Of a stretch of DNA of 64,000 nt, positions 34,183 through 41,370 are shown piece after piece. The DNA is taken from contig NZ_CP178621.1 in NCBI RefSeq assembly GCF_047302465.1, positions 2,356,001 to 2,420,000 on the forward strand, written 5' to 3'. The notes beneath the pieces were generated by a model. That model was not told the origin of the DNA. It saw only the letters and a program-made list of their open reading frames with translations, and did no database searches. Position numbers and translations under genes: made by a program. Positions within the stretch are counted from its first letter, which is position 1, and every line of letters begins with the position of its first letter. Source of the stretch: JACMRP01 sp047302465. GTDB lineage: Bacteria > Bdellovibrionota > Bdellovibrionia > Bdellovibrionales > Bdellovibrionaceae.

Positions 34183-34521
34183 TCACTCGCGAGGACGAAC
34201 CTCGAGCATTTCGACGTGGAAAATCAGGTTCGAATGAGGAGTAATTAACCCCTTTTGACGTTCCCCGTACCCCAACTGAGCTGGAACACGTAAGGTGCGT
34301 TTTCCGCCCTCTTTCATTCCCATCAGCCCCTGATCCCAACCTTTGATCACGCGGCCAGAACCAATCACGAATTGAAAAGGACGACCATGATCGTAAGAGG
34401 AATCAAACTTAGTTCCGTCCTCTAAAAAACCTTCGTATTGCACAATCAGCAACGCGCCTTTTGTAGCAGCTTTGCCGGTTCCCTCTAGAGTGTCTATGAT
34501 TTCAAGTTCTGTGATGCCCAT
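34183..34521 (-). CDS. FKBP-type peptidyl-prolyl cis-trans isomerase
   Basis: A 112-residue single-domain FKBP. The family pattern is complete: VQYEGFLEDGTKFDSS, PFQFVIGSGRVIKGWDQGL, GGKRTLRVPAQLGYG and LIFHVEMLEV. It has no signal peptide, so it is cytoplasmic. It catalyses proline isomerisation during protein folding. Monocistronic; the upstream ribosome site is weak. Confidence 0.95.
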   Translation of the reverse strand: MGITELEIIDTLEGTGKAATKGALLIVQYEGFLEDGTKFDSSYDHGRPFQFVIGSGRVIKGWDQGLMGMKEGGKRTLRVPAQLGYGERQKGLITPHSNLIFHVEMLEVRPRE

Positions 34522-34739
34522 ACGTTCTTTTTTCTTTCAGGATCAAGGGAGTTTCAAGGGACAGTGCTCCACATTTTGTTCTGAGAATATGGTCACAATA
34601 AAAACGTTACGCTCGATTTTTTCTTTACCGACCTTATCGAGTGTCCCTGATTTCTTTTATCACCATTGTCTAGAACTCAGCTCGTTTCCTGGAGGAGCTA
34701 GCGAAGATGTTGTTAAATAGTGGTTAAAGAGGTGCCAAA

Positions 34740-35123
34740 ATGAATTCAAATAAAAACTATTTTGAAATCCAGCGCCTTCAAAACCTCACCACGGAATTTC
34801 CACTCTTAAAATCTCTCGCATCTAGCCCCATGGAAGCCGTTGAAATCGATGATCGTCACGTGTCGTTTGAAGCTCCCCACAAAACCTGTGCCCTTGGGCA
34901 ATTGGTCGAGGTCAGCGGAGTTCTCTTTTTTCAGAACGAAAAACAAAAATTCTCTGCAACAGGACGCATCTCGAGCTTTCTTGATGTTGGCGACAACCTT
35001 GGGATGTTCACCGTCGAAATGCACCGCTTTGATACCAACCTTTGGGGTGACTTCCGTCGTGCTATTGAACGAACTCAGTACGACGTGGATCGTTTATTCC
35101 GTGCCATGAGGGACTTAGAATAG
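34740..35123 (+). CDS. Hypothetical protein (127 aa) coupled to the receiver-TPR gene
   Basis: Not firmly recognised. The soluble 127-residue product has a strand-rich centre (DRHVSFEAPHKTCALGQLVEVSGVLFF; FSATGRISSF; GMFTVEMHRF) loosely like a PilZ-type barrel, but the RxxxR and DxSxxG motifs that bind cyclic-di-GMP are absent, so I do not call PilZ. The C-terminal 30 residues look helical. The start has GAGGTG upstream. Its stop overlaps the GTG start of the next gene (TAGTG), so the two proteins are probably made together. Confidence 0.72.
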   Translation: MNSNKNYFEIQRLQNLTTEFPLLKSLASSPMEAVEIDDRHVSFEAPHKTCALGQLVEVSGVLFFQNEKQKFSATGRISSFLDVGDNLGMFTVEMHRFDTNLWGDFRRAIERTQYDVDRLFRAMRDLE

Positions 35124-36400
35124 TGACTAATCTATCCGCCTTAGTTGTCGACCACTCGGCATCTTACATTCATGGTATAACGGCAAGCCTTAAAGCCTTG
35201 GGCTGTGCTGAAGACAAAATCTACTCTGCAAAAAAATACGCCGACGCTCAGAATATTATTGCGACTAAAAAACCAGATATTCTGATTACGGAGTACTCTG
35301 TCGAAGGAAAATCCGGCCTTGAATTGATCAATCAGCTCAATGCCCAAAGCGCGAACAAAATCTCTGTCATCATTTCTCACAACAACTCTGGAGTTTCGAT
35401 CGCGGAAGCAGCCGAAGAACTTGTGGATGACTATATCGTGAAGCCCTTCCAAGGGGGGCAAGTCTCAGAAAGACTGAAAGACATCATTCGTCGCAAGGTG
35501 AATCCCAGTGACTACATCAAAAACATCCGTGCCGGAAAGCAGATGTTGATCGAAAAACGCCTGAACGAAGCCGAAAATTACTTTTTATCGGCGGTGCCTC
35601 TCGAGAAGAAACCAACCCTCGCTCGCTATTACATGGGCTACACCAAGGTTTGTCAGAACAACTATCCGATGGCCGTCGATGAATTTAAGAAGGGCTTGGC
35701 AATTCAGCCCCTTCATTTCAAATGTTTAACTGGCAGCTTCGACGCTCTTTTTGATCAAAAAGCTTATGCATCGGCTTATCACTTAGCTCCGACAATTCTG
35801 AACAACTACCCGATTGGCGCCAAACGCCTTGGAAATCTTTTTATCTCGGCGGTTTTCTCGGGCCATTTAGAAGAAGTTCCAAAATATTACAGTATATTTC
35901 TGACTTTAGACAACGTGACTCCAGAGCTTCGCAAAGTATTCTCTGCGGCCCTCCTTGCTGCTGGAAGATTTCAGATCAATCGCAATGAAATTGACAAAGC
36001 CGCAGAGTGTTTTGAGCTCGGCGTTCAAGTTTTGGGACCTGAAGTTGAATATATCGATAAAGCTGTACGCGCTCTTCTGAAAACCAAAGACAAGGGGCCC
36101 CAGCACGCTCAGAAGATTCTTCAACGTTTTCCCAAGGGACAAGTCGGCAGCAAAGAACATAGTTCTTTGGTTTTCCTTATCAGCACTCGCACTCAGACAC
36201 GAGCTCAGGCCATCGAACTTGGACGCAAGCTTTTGATAAATAACTATGCCGATGCCGAATGCTATCAGACATATTTACAACTCCTCATCGCGGACTCCAA
36301 GATCACCACGGCAGAAGACGTTGCTGCTAAGGCTTCCCGGGATTTTCCAGCGCTTCGAAAAACCTTCTACGATTTGCTAGAGACCGCCCCTAAGAAATAG
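35123..36400 (+). CDS. Receiver-like domain with TPR repeats (Glu in place of phospho-Asp)
   Basis: A 425-residue protein. Residues 4-120 form a CheY-like receiver (LSALVVDHSAS; KPDILITEYSVEGKSG; VDDYIVKPF). The position of the phospho-accepting Asp is Glu57, and the acidic pair at the start is Asp-His rather than two acids; the conserved Lys of the KPF motif is kept. The remainder is helical TPR-type repeats (AENYFLSAVPLEKKPTLARYYMGY; MAVDEFKKGLAIQP). It therefore looks like a pseudo-receiver locked in an active-like state and joined to a protein-binding scaffold. The start is GTG, overlapping the upstream stop. A strong terminator follows. Confidence 0.85.
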   Translation: MTNLSALVVDHSASYIHGITASLKALGCAEDKIYSAKKYADAQNIIATKKPDILITEYSVEGKSGLELINQLNAQSANKISVIISHNNSGVSIAEAAEELVDDYIVKPFQGGQVSERLKDIIRRKVNPSDYIKNIRAGKQMLIEKRLNEAENYFLSAVPLEKKPTLARYYMGYTKVCQNNYPMAVDEFKKGLAIQPLHFKCLTGSFDALFDQKAYASAYHLAPTILNNYPIGAKRLGNLFISAVFSGHLEEVPKYYSIFLTLDNVTPELRKVFSAALLAAGRFQINRNEIDKAAECFELGVQVLGPEVEYIDKAVRALLKTKDKGPQHAQKILQRFPKGQVGSKEHSSLVFLISTRTQTRAQAIELGRKLLINNYADAECYQTYLQLLIADSKITTAEDVAAKASRDFPALRKTFYDLLETAPKK

Positions 36401-36449
36401 ACGAAGGCCTTTCGTCACATCTTCTTCTAAAGTCTATGTATTTTCCCAT

Positions 36450-36486
36450 AAGCGCTTTCTGATTTCAGAGAGCGCTTTGTTTTTTC
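36450..36486 (+). terminator. Terminator after the receiver-TPR gene
   Basis: AAGCGCTTTCT (36450-36460) pairs with AGAGAGCGCTT (36467-36477) across GATTTC with one G-T pair, followed by TGTTTTTT. It ends the 34740-36400 operon. Its presence argues against any start for the next gene before about 36490. Confidence 0.9.
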
Positions 36487-36542
36487 AAGAAGCCTCTGGC
36501 ATTTTTCTAGGCACTATTAACACTTTTCAGAAGGACTCTATC

Positions 36543-37766
36543 ATGAGAATGCACATCTTTAGATTCATCATAGTGACGGCTTTCCTTGGAATGACTTCGG
36601 CAAAAGCCGCAGTTTGGCAAGAAACCCAAAGTTGGGACTCCAGTTGGGAGAAAAAATACTCCGAATGGGTTCGCAACTCGTTCAATGAAGAGATCTTTGT
36701 CTCGGGTCCTTATAAAGACATCTCAACAGATTGCTCTGATGCGGTCTACGCAGCCCGCGTGATCTTCGCTTATGAACACAAATTGCCATTTGTTATCCGT
36801 GATTCTACCGGCGGCGGAAGTCGCATCACTAATAAGATGTCCCGCTTCGATGATATTTCAGACTCGCTGAAGCGTGTTCGTAAATTTATCGTCTTTGTTG
36901 GCCAGGCGACGAGCACAAAAACTCTTCCTGATGACACCTACCCGGTAAAAATTAATCGTGAATATGTGCGTGCCGGAACCGTTTGGACCCGTCCTCGCCA
37001 AAACGCCGCAAGCATCATCGACCGTATTGTTCGTGGCGGCGCTGGACAAGATCCAGGACACGCAGAACTCGTTAAAAGTGTGTCTGACACCGGCGTTATC
37101 TATCTTATCGGCTCAACGGTGCCTAAGGCCGTTCGTCAAATGCACACCACTTCAAGTCTTGTCTTTATGCCTGTCGAAACCACGACGGGACTGCGCAATT
37201 GGATTCCGGCGGACTACTATGGCCGCTCAAAGTCCAGCATTCCTGGTTATTCTTTGGAGCAGTACAACACTCTTGGCAGCGAAGGGGGCGACAGTCGACA
37301 TATCCGCACCTGGACCCGCGATGTGCAAAAACGTTTAGCTCTTCGTGAAGAAAGCAAAGAGGAAAGCATTGAACGCCAGGCAGATGACGTCTGCGGCCTT
37401 GTTAACGCCCGTGTAGATATCGTGGCTGATGGCGAAGAAAGACGTCGCCACCTTGATGGTGCCTGCATGGACCAAGGTGATTACGAGGCTTATTCAACAC
37501 CATCGCGTGACAACCGCATCAAAGAATCTCTGTTTCAAATTATGGATGCGGCGAATGCCAAAGGGTTTACAAAAACTCAAAAACTCAAAAAATTGAAATC
37601 CTATTTGGATCGTTGTCCAGATATTCGCATTTCATCTGGAAGAACTATTTCCCTCTATGAGTTTGCTCTGCAACTGATGAAAGGAAATGTTTCTAATAAC
37701 CCAAATCATAACTTCGAGGCCCGTTGGGGTTTAGGGCGTGATATCACTATTTGCCGTAAGTACTAA
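36543..37766 (+). CDS. Secreted papain-like (NlpC/P60-type candidate) hypothetical protein
   Basis: A 407-residue exported protein. I place the start at 36543 (AGAAGG upstream; signal peptide MRMHIFRFIIVTAFLGMTSAKAA). A longer frame from 36477 would begin inside a terminator. STDCSDAVYAARVIFAYE (Cys64) resembles the nucleophile helix of NlpC/P60 cysteine peptidases, and GHAELVKSVSDTGVIYLIGS (His173) resembles the strand with the catalytic His. If correct, it would be a periplasmic peptidoglycan or amide hydrolase. The C-terminal 150 residues are basic and helical with no family I know. The family assignment is tentative. Confidence 0.72.
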   Translation: MRMHIFRFIIVTAFLGMTSAKAAVWQETQSWDSSWEKKYSEWVRNSFNEEIFVSGPYKDISTDCSDAVYAARVIFAYEHKLPFVIRDSTGGGSRITNKMSRFDDISDSLKRVRKFIVFVGQATSTKTLPDDTYPVKINREYVRAGTVWTRPRQNAASIIDRIVRGGAGQDPGHAELVKSVSDTGVIYLIGSTVPKAVRQMHTTSSLVFMPVETTTGLRNWIPADYYGRSKSSIPGYSLEQYNTLGSEGGDSRHIRTWTRDVQKRLALREESKEESIERQADDVCGLVNARVDIVADGEERRRHLDGACMDQGDYEAYSTPSRDNRIKESLFQIMDAANAKGFTKTQKLKKLKSYLDRCPDIRISSGRTISLYEFALQLMKGNVSNNPNHNFEARWGLGRDITICRKY

Positions 37767-37773
37767 ATATAAA

Positions 37774-37803
37774 AAACCCCTTAAGTGTTCTCTTAAGGGG
37801 TTT
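37774..37803. terminator. Bidirectional terminator
   Basis: AAACCCCTTAAG (37774-37785) pairs with CTTAAGGGGTTT (37792-37803) across TGTTCT, a perfect 12-bp stem. A T-rich stretch (TCTCTTTT) follows on + and T runs on -. It serves the convergent genes at 36543 and 37829. Confidence 0.92.
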
Positions 37804-37828
37804 CTCTTTTCTTTAAGCGATTGAACTC

Positions 37829-38158
37829 TTAGAAACACTTTTGAAAAGGCGGCTTTTGCGTCATAGCCTCAAGCTGGATCACTCCTCCGCCCTCGCCTCC
37901 GCGACCCAAAGCAATAAACCATACATACTTCCATGGATTTAAAACACGGTCATCAATATCAGCTACTTGTACGGTCTCTAGATCGAGAGTCGCTCCATAC
38001 TTAGCCGCTTGAGCTTCAAGCTTTAGAATTGCTACCTTTTTGCAACCTTCCACATACGACGGCAAGTCTGCATTAGAAGAACCAAGGTCTCCCCCGCCCT
38101 CCGCAAACGCGGACAAGCCAGAGAGAACGATAACAACTGATAAAATAATTGATTTCAT
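37829..38158 (-). CDS. Small secreted Gly-rich protein (109 aa)
   Basis: Not recognised. A signal peptide (MKSIILSVVIVLSGLSAFAE) follows AAGGAG. The mature part starts GGGDLGSSNADL, has a Cys at EGCKK and another in the C-terminal QKCF, and contains a Gly-rich GRGGEGGGV segment. It is transcribed divergently from the second TIGR02147 regulator, an arrangement like that at 12-17 kb where such a regulator sits among small secreted proteins. Confidence 0.75.
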   Translation of the reverse strand: MKSIILSVVIVLSGLSAFAEGGGDLGSSNADLPSYVEGCKKVAILKLEAQAAKYGATLDLETVQVADIDDRVLNPWKYVWFIALGRGGEGGGVIQLEAMTQKPPFQKCF

Positions 38159-38343
38159 AATGAGCTCCTTAAATTGAAAATTCCGAGATTTCGCCCCGGA
38201 GCGCGGTAGCCAAGAATGGTGTCAAGAGAAGATAGAGCAAGAAACTCGCCACCCATCAAAAGCTGCCTTTGAATATATAAGCGATGTAGGAGTGGCAAGA
38301 ACTTATGCAGCAGAGACAAAAAATTCAAAATTTCTACTCTTGA

Positions 38344-38356
38344 GTTCACGGTGAAC
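38344..38356. promoter_or_regulatory. Palindrome between secreted gene and TIGR02147 regulator
   Basis: GTTCAC-G-GTGAAC (38344-38356) is a perfect 6-bp inverted repeat about 49 bp before the regulator start at 38405 and 186 bp from the divergent secreted-gene start. It is a candidate operator for either promoter. Confidence 0.4.
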
Positions 38357-38404
38357 ACAGGAAACTGGACTAGGCGTATCAAGAGGATTTGCTAGCATGA
38401 CTTT

Positions 38405-39262
38405 ATGAAAAATACTCACATCAAGTCACGGCCCGCTTTACTTGAATATCTGGATATTCATCTTTATCTGCGGGACCTCTATCAATTCCGCAAACTCACG
38501 GAACGTGATTTTTCATATGAATCTTGGGCCTCTGAACTCGGTATTAAGAGTCGTTCGTTTTTAAGATTGGTCGTTCTTCGAAAACGAACCCTCACTGCAC
38601 CTGTCTTTAAAACAATCATTCAAAAATTAAAATTGAGCCCTGATGAGGTTCAATACGCCCATGTTCTATTCCAATATAGTTTTACTGAAGAAAAAGGACT
38701 TAAAGAAATCTACGGCAAAGAGCTCGCCAAAAAATGGAATGCTCATGTCGGCAGTATTGTTATTGAAGACTTGGGGACCTTTCTGGAAGATCCCTTAATT
38801 CCCGTGGTCTTTACTTATTTCAGTTATGAAAAAGCAAGTTCCGACATTTCTGTTATTGCTAAAACTCTCATGTCTAATGATATCCAGATCCAAAATGCCA
38901 TCGTCGTCTTAACCAAGATGGGACTGCTTCATAGCCAACTCAATGATCGTCAGGAAATTTGCTATAAAACCAAAGAGAATCATTTTAAAGTTCCCGAAAC
39001 TCCGGGCCTCAACTTTCTAAAGAGGTTCCACTTAGAAGGTTTGGATCAAGCTCGCAAAGCACATGACCTTCCATTTGAAGAAAGAAAATTTCGCAGCCTC
39101 TTACTGACGCTAAGTCAGCCGCAAATTGCCCTTGCAGAAAAACTGATTAACGATTTTGCGCATGCCATATTTAAACAAGTTGAGCTGAGCGACAAAGACG
39201 AATCCGCCAAGGTTTATCGCCTAAACCTTCAGTTCTTTCCAATCTCAGAAAAGATTGGCTAA
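38405..39262 (+). CDS. TIGR02147 family regulator (second copy)
   Basis: A 285-residue TIGR02147 protein. The N-terminal module (LEYLDIHLYLRDLYQFRK; YESWASELGIKSRSFLRLVVLRKRTLTAPVF) is the Xre-like DNA-binding part. A winged-helix-like middle (ISVIAKTLMSNDIQIQNAIVVLTKMGLL) follows, and the protein ends with the family signature YRLNLQFFPIS. It is related to but clearly different from the protein at 13732. Divergent from a small secreted-protein gene; a palindrome lies in the shared spacer. It converges on the zinc-ribbon gene, with 1 bp between the stops. Confidence 0.85.
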   Translation: MKNTHIKSRPALLEYLDIHLYLRDLYQFRKLTERDFSYESWASELGIKSRSFLRLVVLRKRTLTAPVFKTIIQKLKLSPDEVQYAHVLFQYSFTEEKGLKEIYGKELAKKWNAHVGSIVIEDLGTFLEDPLIPVVFTYFSYEKASSDISVIAKTLMSNDIQIQNAIVVLTKMGLLHSQLNDRQEICYKTKENHFKVPETPGLNFLKRFHLEGLDQARKAHDLPFEERKFRSLLLTLSQPQIALAEKLINDFAHAIFKQVELSDKDESAKVYRLNLQFFPISEKIG

Positions 39263-39263
39263 A

Positions 39264-39506
39264 TTATATCGGCAAAGACTCTTCCGCGTAGGTTTGCCCT
39301 TCGACGGCGTGTTGGCAGTGATGGCAGCAAAAAATCCTGTCACCACTCTCAACTCCGTGACCTATAACACGACAACCACAATGCATACATGTCGGAGCTA
39401 AGGCTTGAATGGCACATTCAAAACAATCAAATTCATGACTTTCGCTCTGTATTTGAATTTTAAATGTTTTTGGATAATTGTTACCACAGGTCTCGCAAAC
39501 TCCCAT
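39264..39506 (-). CDS. Small Cys-rich zinc-binding protein
   Basis: An 80-residue protein of a family I recognise across many bacteria, often annotated as hypothetical or prokaryotic metallothionein-like. Metal ligands come in clusters: CETC (Cys4-Cys7), FDCFECA (about residue 28), CMHCGCRVIGHG (about 40) and FCCHHC (about 59). Together they suggest two treble-clef or zinc-ribbon sites. The RVIGHG-x-E-x-G and FCCHHC strings are the family's most conserved parts. It has no signal peptide and is cytoplasmic. Role unknown; metal binding is inferred from the cysteines. Confidence 0.82.
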   Translation of the reverse strand: MGVCETCGNNYPKTFKIQIQSESHEFDCFECAIQALAPTCMHCGCRVIGHGVESGDRIFCCHHCQHAVEGQTYAEESLPI

Positions 39507-39714
39507 AAAAAACTCCTCTCATAAAACCTCGAAGCTAGCGACATCACAAACTAAGTGGCCTTACGCTGACAAGAATTATCTAAGACCTTTGCCAATCACC
39601 AAAAGCAATCGACATTCGTCACTTCTTCCATAAAGAGGGGCAAAAGACGATTTCAGTTTTTTTAGAATCTCAGCAGAGAATTATACTCATCACAAATTAT
39701 AAGGAGGGCGAGCC

Positions 39715-41367
39715 ATGAACATCAATTCTGGCATCCTTGCTATTTTGCTTTTGCTACTAATACTTTTTACTCTTCCTGCTCAGTCCGCAGTTTGCACAAC
39801 GCCTAAAGTTGCCAGCACTTGCTGCGATTACACATTTTATGATGGCCACACTGGGAAAGATGTTACCTACCGAGGTCCTCAAACTGTTTTCGGAAATGAA
39901 ACTGATGCGCGCAATTGGGCAAAGCCTCTGTTCGCACATATGCCCTTCTTTCTTCCTTTTGAAGAAAGCATCATTTCGATGACTCAAGGATGGACCTACG
40001 ATGGTGGTGGCGATCACTCTGGCATCGACTGGCAGCGAAGCTCTGTCACCGCAAATACGGATGTCAGTTTCGAAGTCCGCGCTATTGCCGCAGGCCGAGT
40101 CGTGACAAAAACTTGGGACAACTGGCATGGCAATCTTCTTGTGATTGAACATACCGCAGGCGACGGCACCAAATACCGCAGCATCTATATGCATCTGCGC
40201 GATGGCTATACGCACGATAGAAATGCAGCCAAAGCCATTGTTCCCAGCGATCCCGATGGCAATGACAACGTCGCCAAATACGCACGCTATGCAAAGAACA
40301 ATTCCAACAAACTCTATTGGGGCGAGGAATCTCATACGATTGCCGTCAACGTTGGTGACTGGGTGAACACCGGTCAATTCCTGGCACGCTCCGGAAACAC
40401 GGGTCCTGGTGGCGCAGGTGCTGGGCTTAATAATGACGGCACTCCGTCAGATACAACACGTGCTAACAATCACTTGCACTTTATGTTGTCTGTCGAAAAT
40501 CCTAAAACTGCGGGTGAATGGGTTTTTGTCGATGCATATGGCGTCTACGCCAAAGCCAACACCGGTTGTTATGACCTCATGAAAGATATCGAGTATCCTC
40601 GCTTCTTTGCTCCCTACTTTCCAAACTTCCACAACATCGGCTGGGATTTGTACAAGTTCTACTTTAGCTATTATCCCAATATGGGGCTGGGGCCTCAGAC
40701 TCTCAGTCTGTATGCCAAACGCGGTCAAGTCTTAGCCGCCGGAGCCTTCCATGACAGCGTGAAAGGCCCATGGGCTGTGAGAGGCTATCTAACAACCGAT
40801 GAGCTCAGCTATTGGTTTACAGTTTACAATAGACAGGGCATGCGACCTCGAGAAATCCAAGTTCTCTCTGCTAGCGACGGCACTCCACGCTTTACTGTGA
40901 TCTGGCAAAGACGCGGCAACGAAGGGTACGCAACTTGGGTGAATCTCAATGATGCTCAGTTTAAATCCATGTGGGATGATCTTGTCGTTCGCCAAGGTTA
41001 TCGCGTGGAAGATTATGTCGGTTATACCATCGGCAGTGAACGACGCCACGGTGTGAACTTTGTTAAAGACGGCCAAGGATTTTATCTTTGGTACAACTTA
41101 ACTCAAAGCGAGTTTGATCTGAAGTTCCGTGAGCTCTGGAACCAAGGCTGGCGCACGACAAGCTTCAATGCGGCCGCACTTCCCTGGGGTGAACGCTACG
41201 GCGGAGTCTGGATGCAAAAGCCCGGCGCTTGGGTGACGTGGTTTAATATGTCTCCGGCCGATTATCAGCAAAAATTCGATCTTTATAGTGGGCAACAAGG
41301 TTATCGACTTTGGAAAGTTCAAGGCTATGGGAATGGATCACGTTTCGGAGCAATTTGGACCAAATAA
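39715..41367 (+). CDS. Secreted M23 metallopeptidase with BTRD1-like tandem repeats
   Basis: A 550-residue exported protein (signal peptide ending AQSAV; ribosome site AAGGAGG). Residues 75-275 are an M23/LytM domain with zinc ligands in place: HSGID (His101, Asp105) and HLH (His253, His255). This implies peptidoglycan endopeptidase activity. A roughly 60-residue insertion lies between the two motif halves. Residues 300-550 hold about four tandem repeats of the type W-x-R-G-Y / W-x-T-W-x-N-M (TVIWQRRGNEGYATWVNL; GVWMQKPGAWVTWFNM; RFGAIWTK), which match the bacterial tandem repeat domain 1 pattern. The fusion suggests a wall- or prey-targeting module on a murein hydrolase. It ends 3 bp before the convergent kinase gene. 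Confidence 0.85.
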   Translation: MNINSGILAILLLLLILFTLPAQSAVCTTPKVASTCCDYTFYDGHTGKDVTYRGPQTVFGNETDARNWAKPLFAHMPFFLPFEESIISMTQGWTYDGGGDHSGIDWQRSSVTANTDVSFEVRAIAAGRVVTKTWDNWHGNLLVIEHTAGDGTKYRSIYMHLRDGYTHDRNAAKAIVPSDPDGNDNVAKYARYAKNNSNKLYWGEESHTIAVNVGDWVNTGQFLARSGNTGPGGAGAGLNNDGTPSDTTRANNHLHFMLSVENPKTAGEWVFVDAYGVYAKANTGCYDLMKDIEYPRFFAPYFPNFHNIGWDLYKFYFSYYPNMGLGPQTLSLYAKRGQVLAAGAFHDSVKGPWAVRGYLTTDELSYWFTVYNRQGMRPREIQVLSASDGTPRFTVIWQRRGNEGYATWVNLNDAQFKSMWDDLVVRQGYRVEDYVGYTIGSERRHGVNFVKDGQGFYLWYNLTQSEFDLKFRELWNQGWRTTSFNAAALPWGERYGGVWMQKPGAWVTWFNMSPADYQQKFDLYSGQQGYRLWKVQGYGNGSRFGAIWTK

Positions 41368-41370
41368 GCC

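Noticed and set aside
34740..35123. PilZ domain call for the 127-aa protein
   Set aside because: Barrel-like strands are present but the RxxxR and DxSxxG ligand motifs are absent.
38155..38382. 75-codon minus frame upstream of the 109-aa secreted gene
   Set aside because: Fills the divergent promoter spacer with the palindrome and has no ribosome site.
39757..40377. 206-codon antisense frame in the M23 gene
   Set aside because: Lies opposite the catalytic M23 domain; typical antisense shadow of a biased codon pattern.
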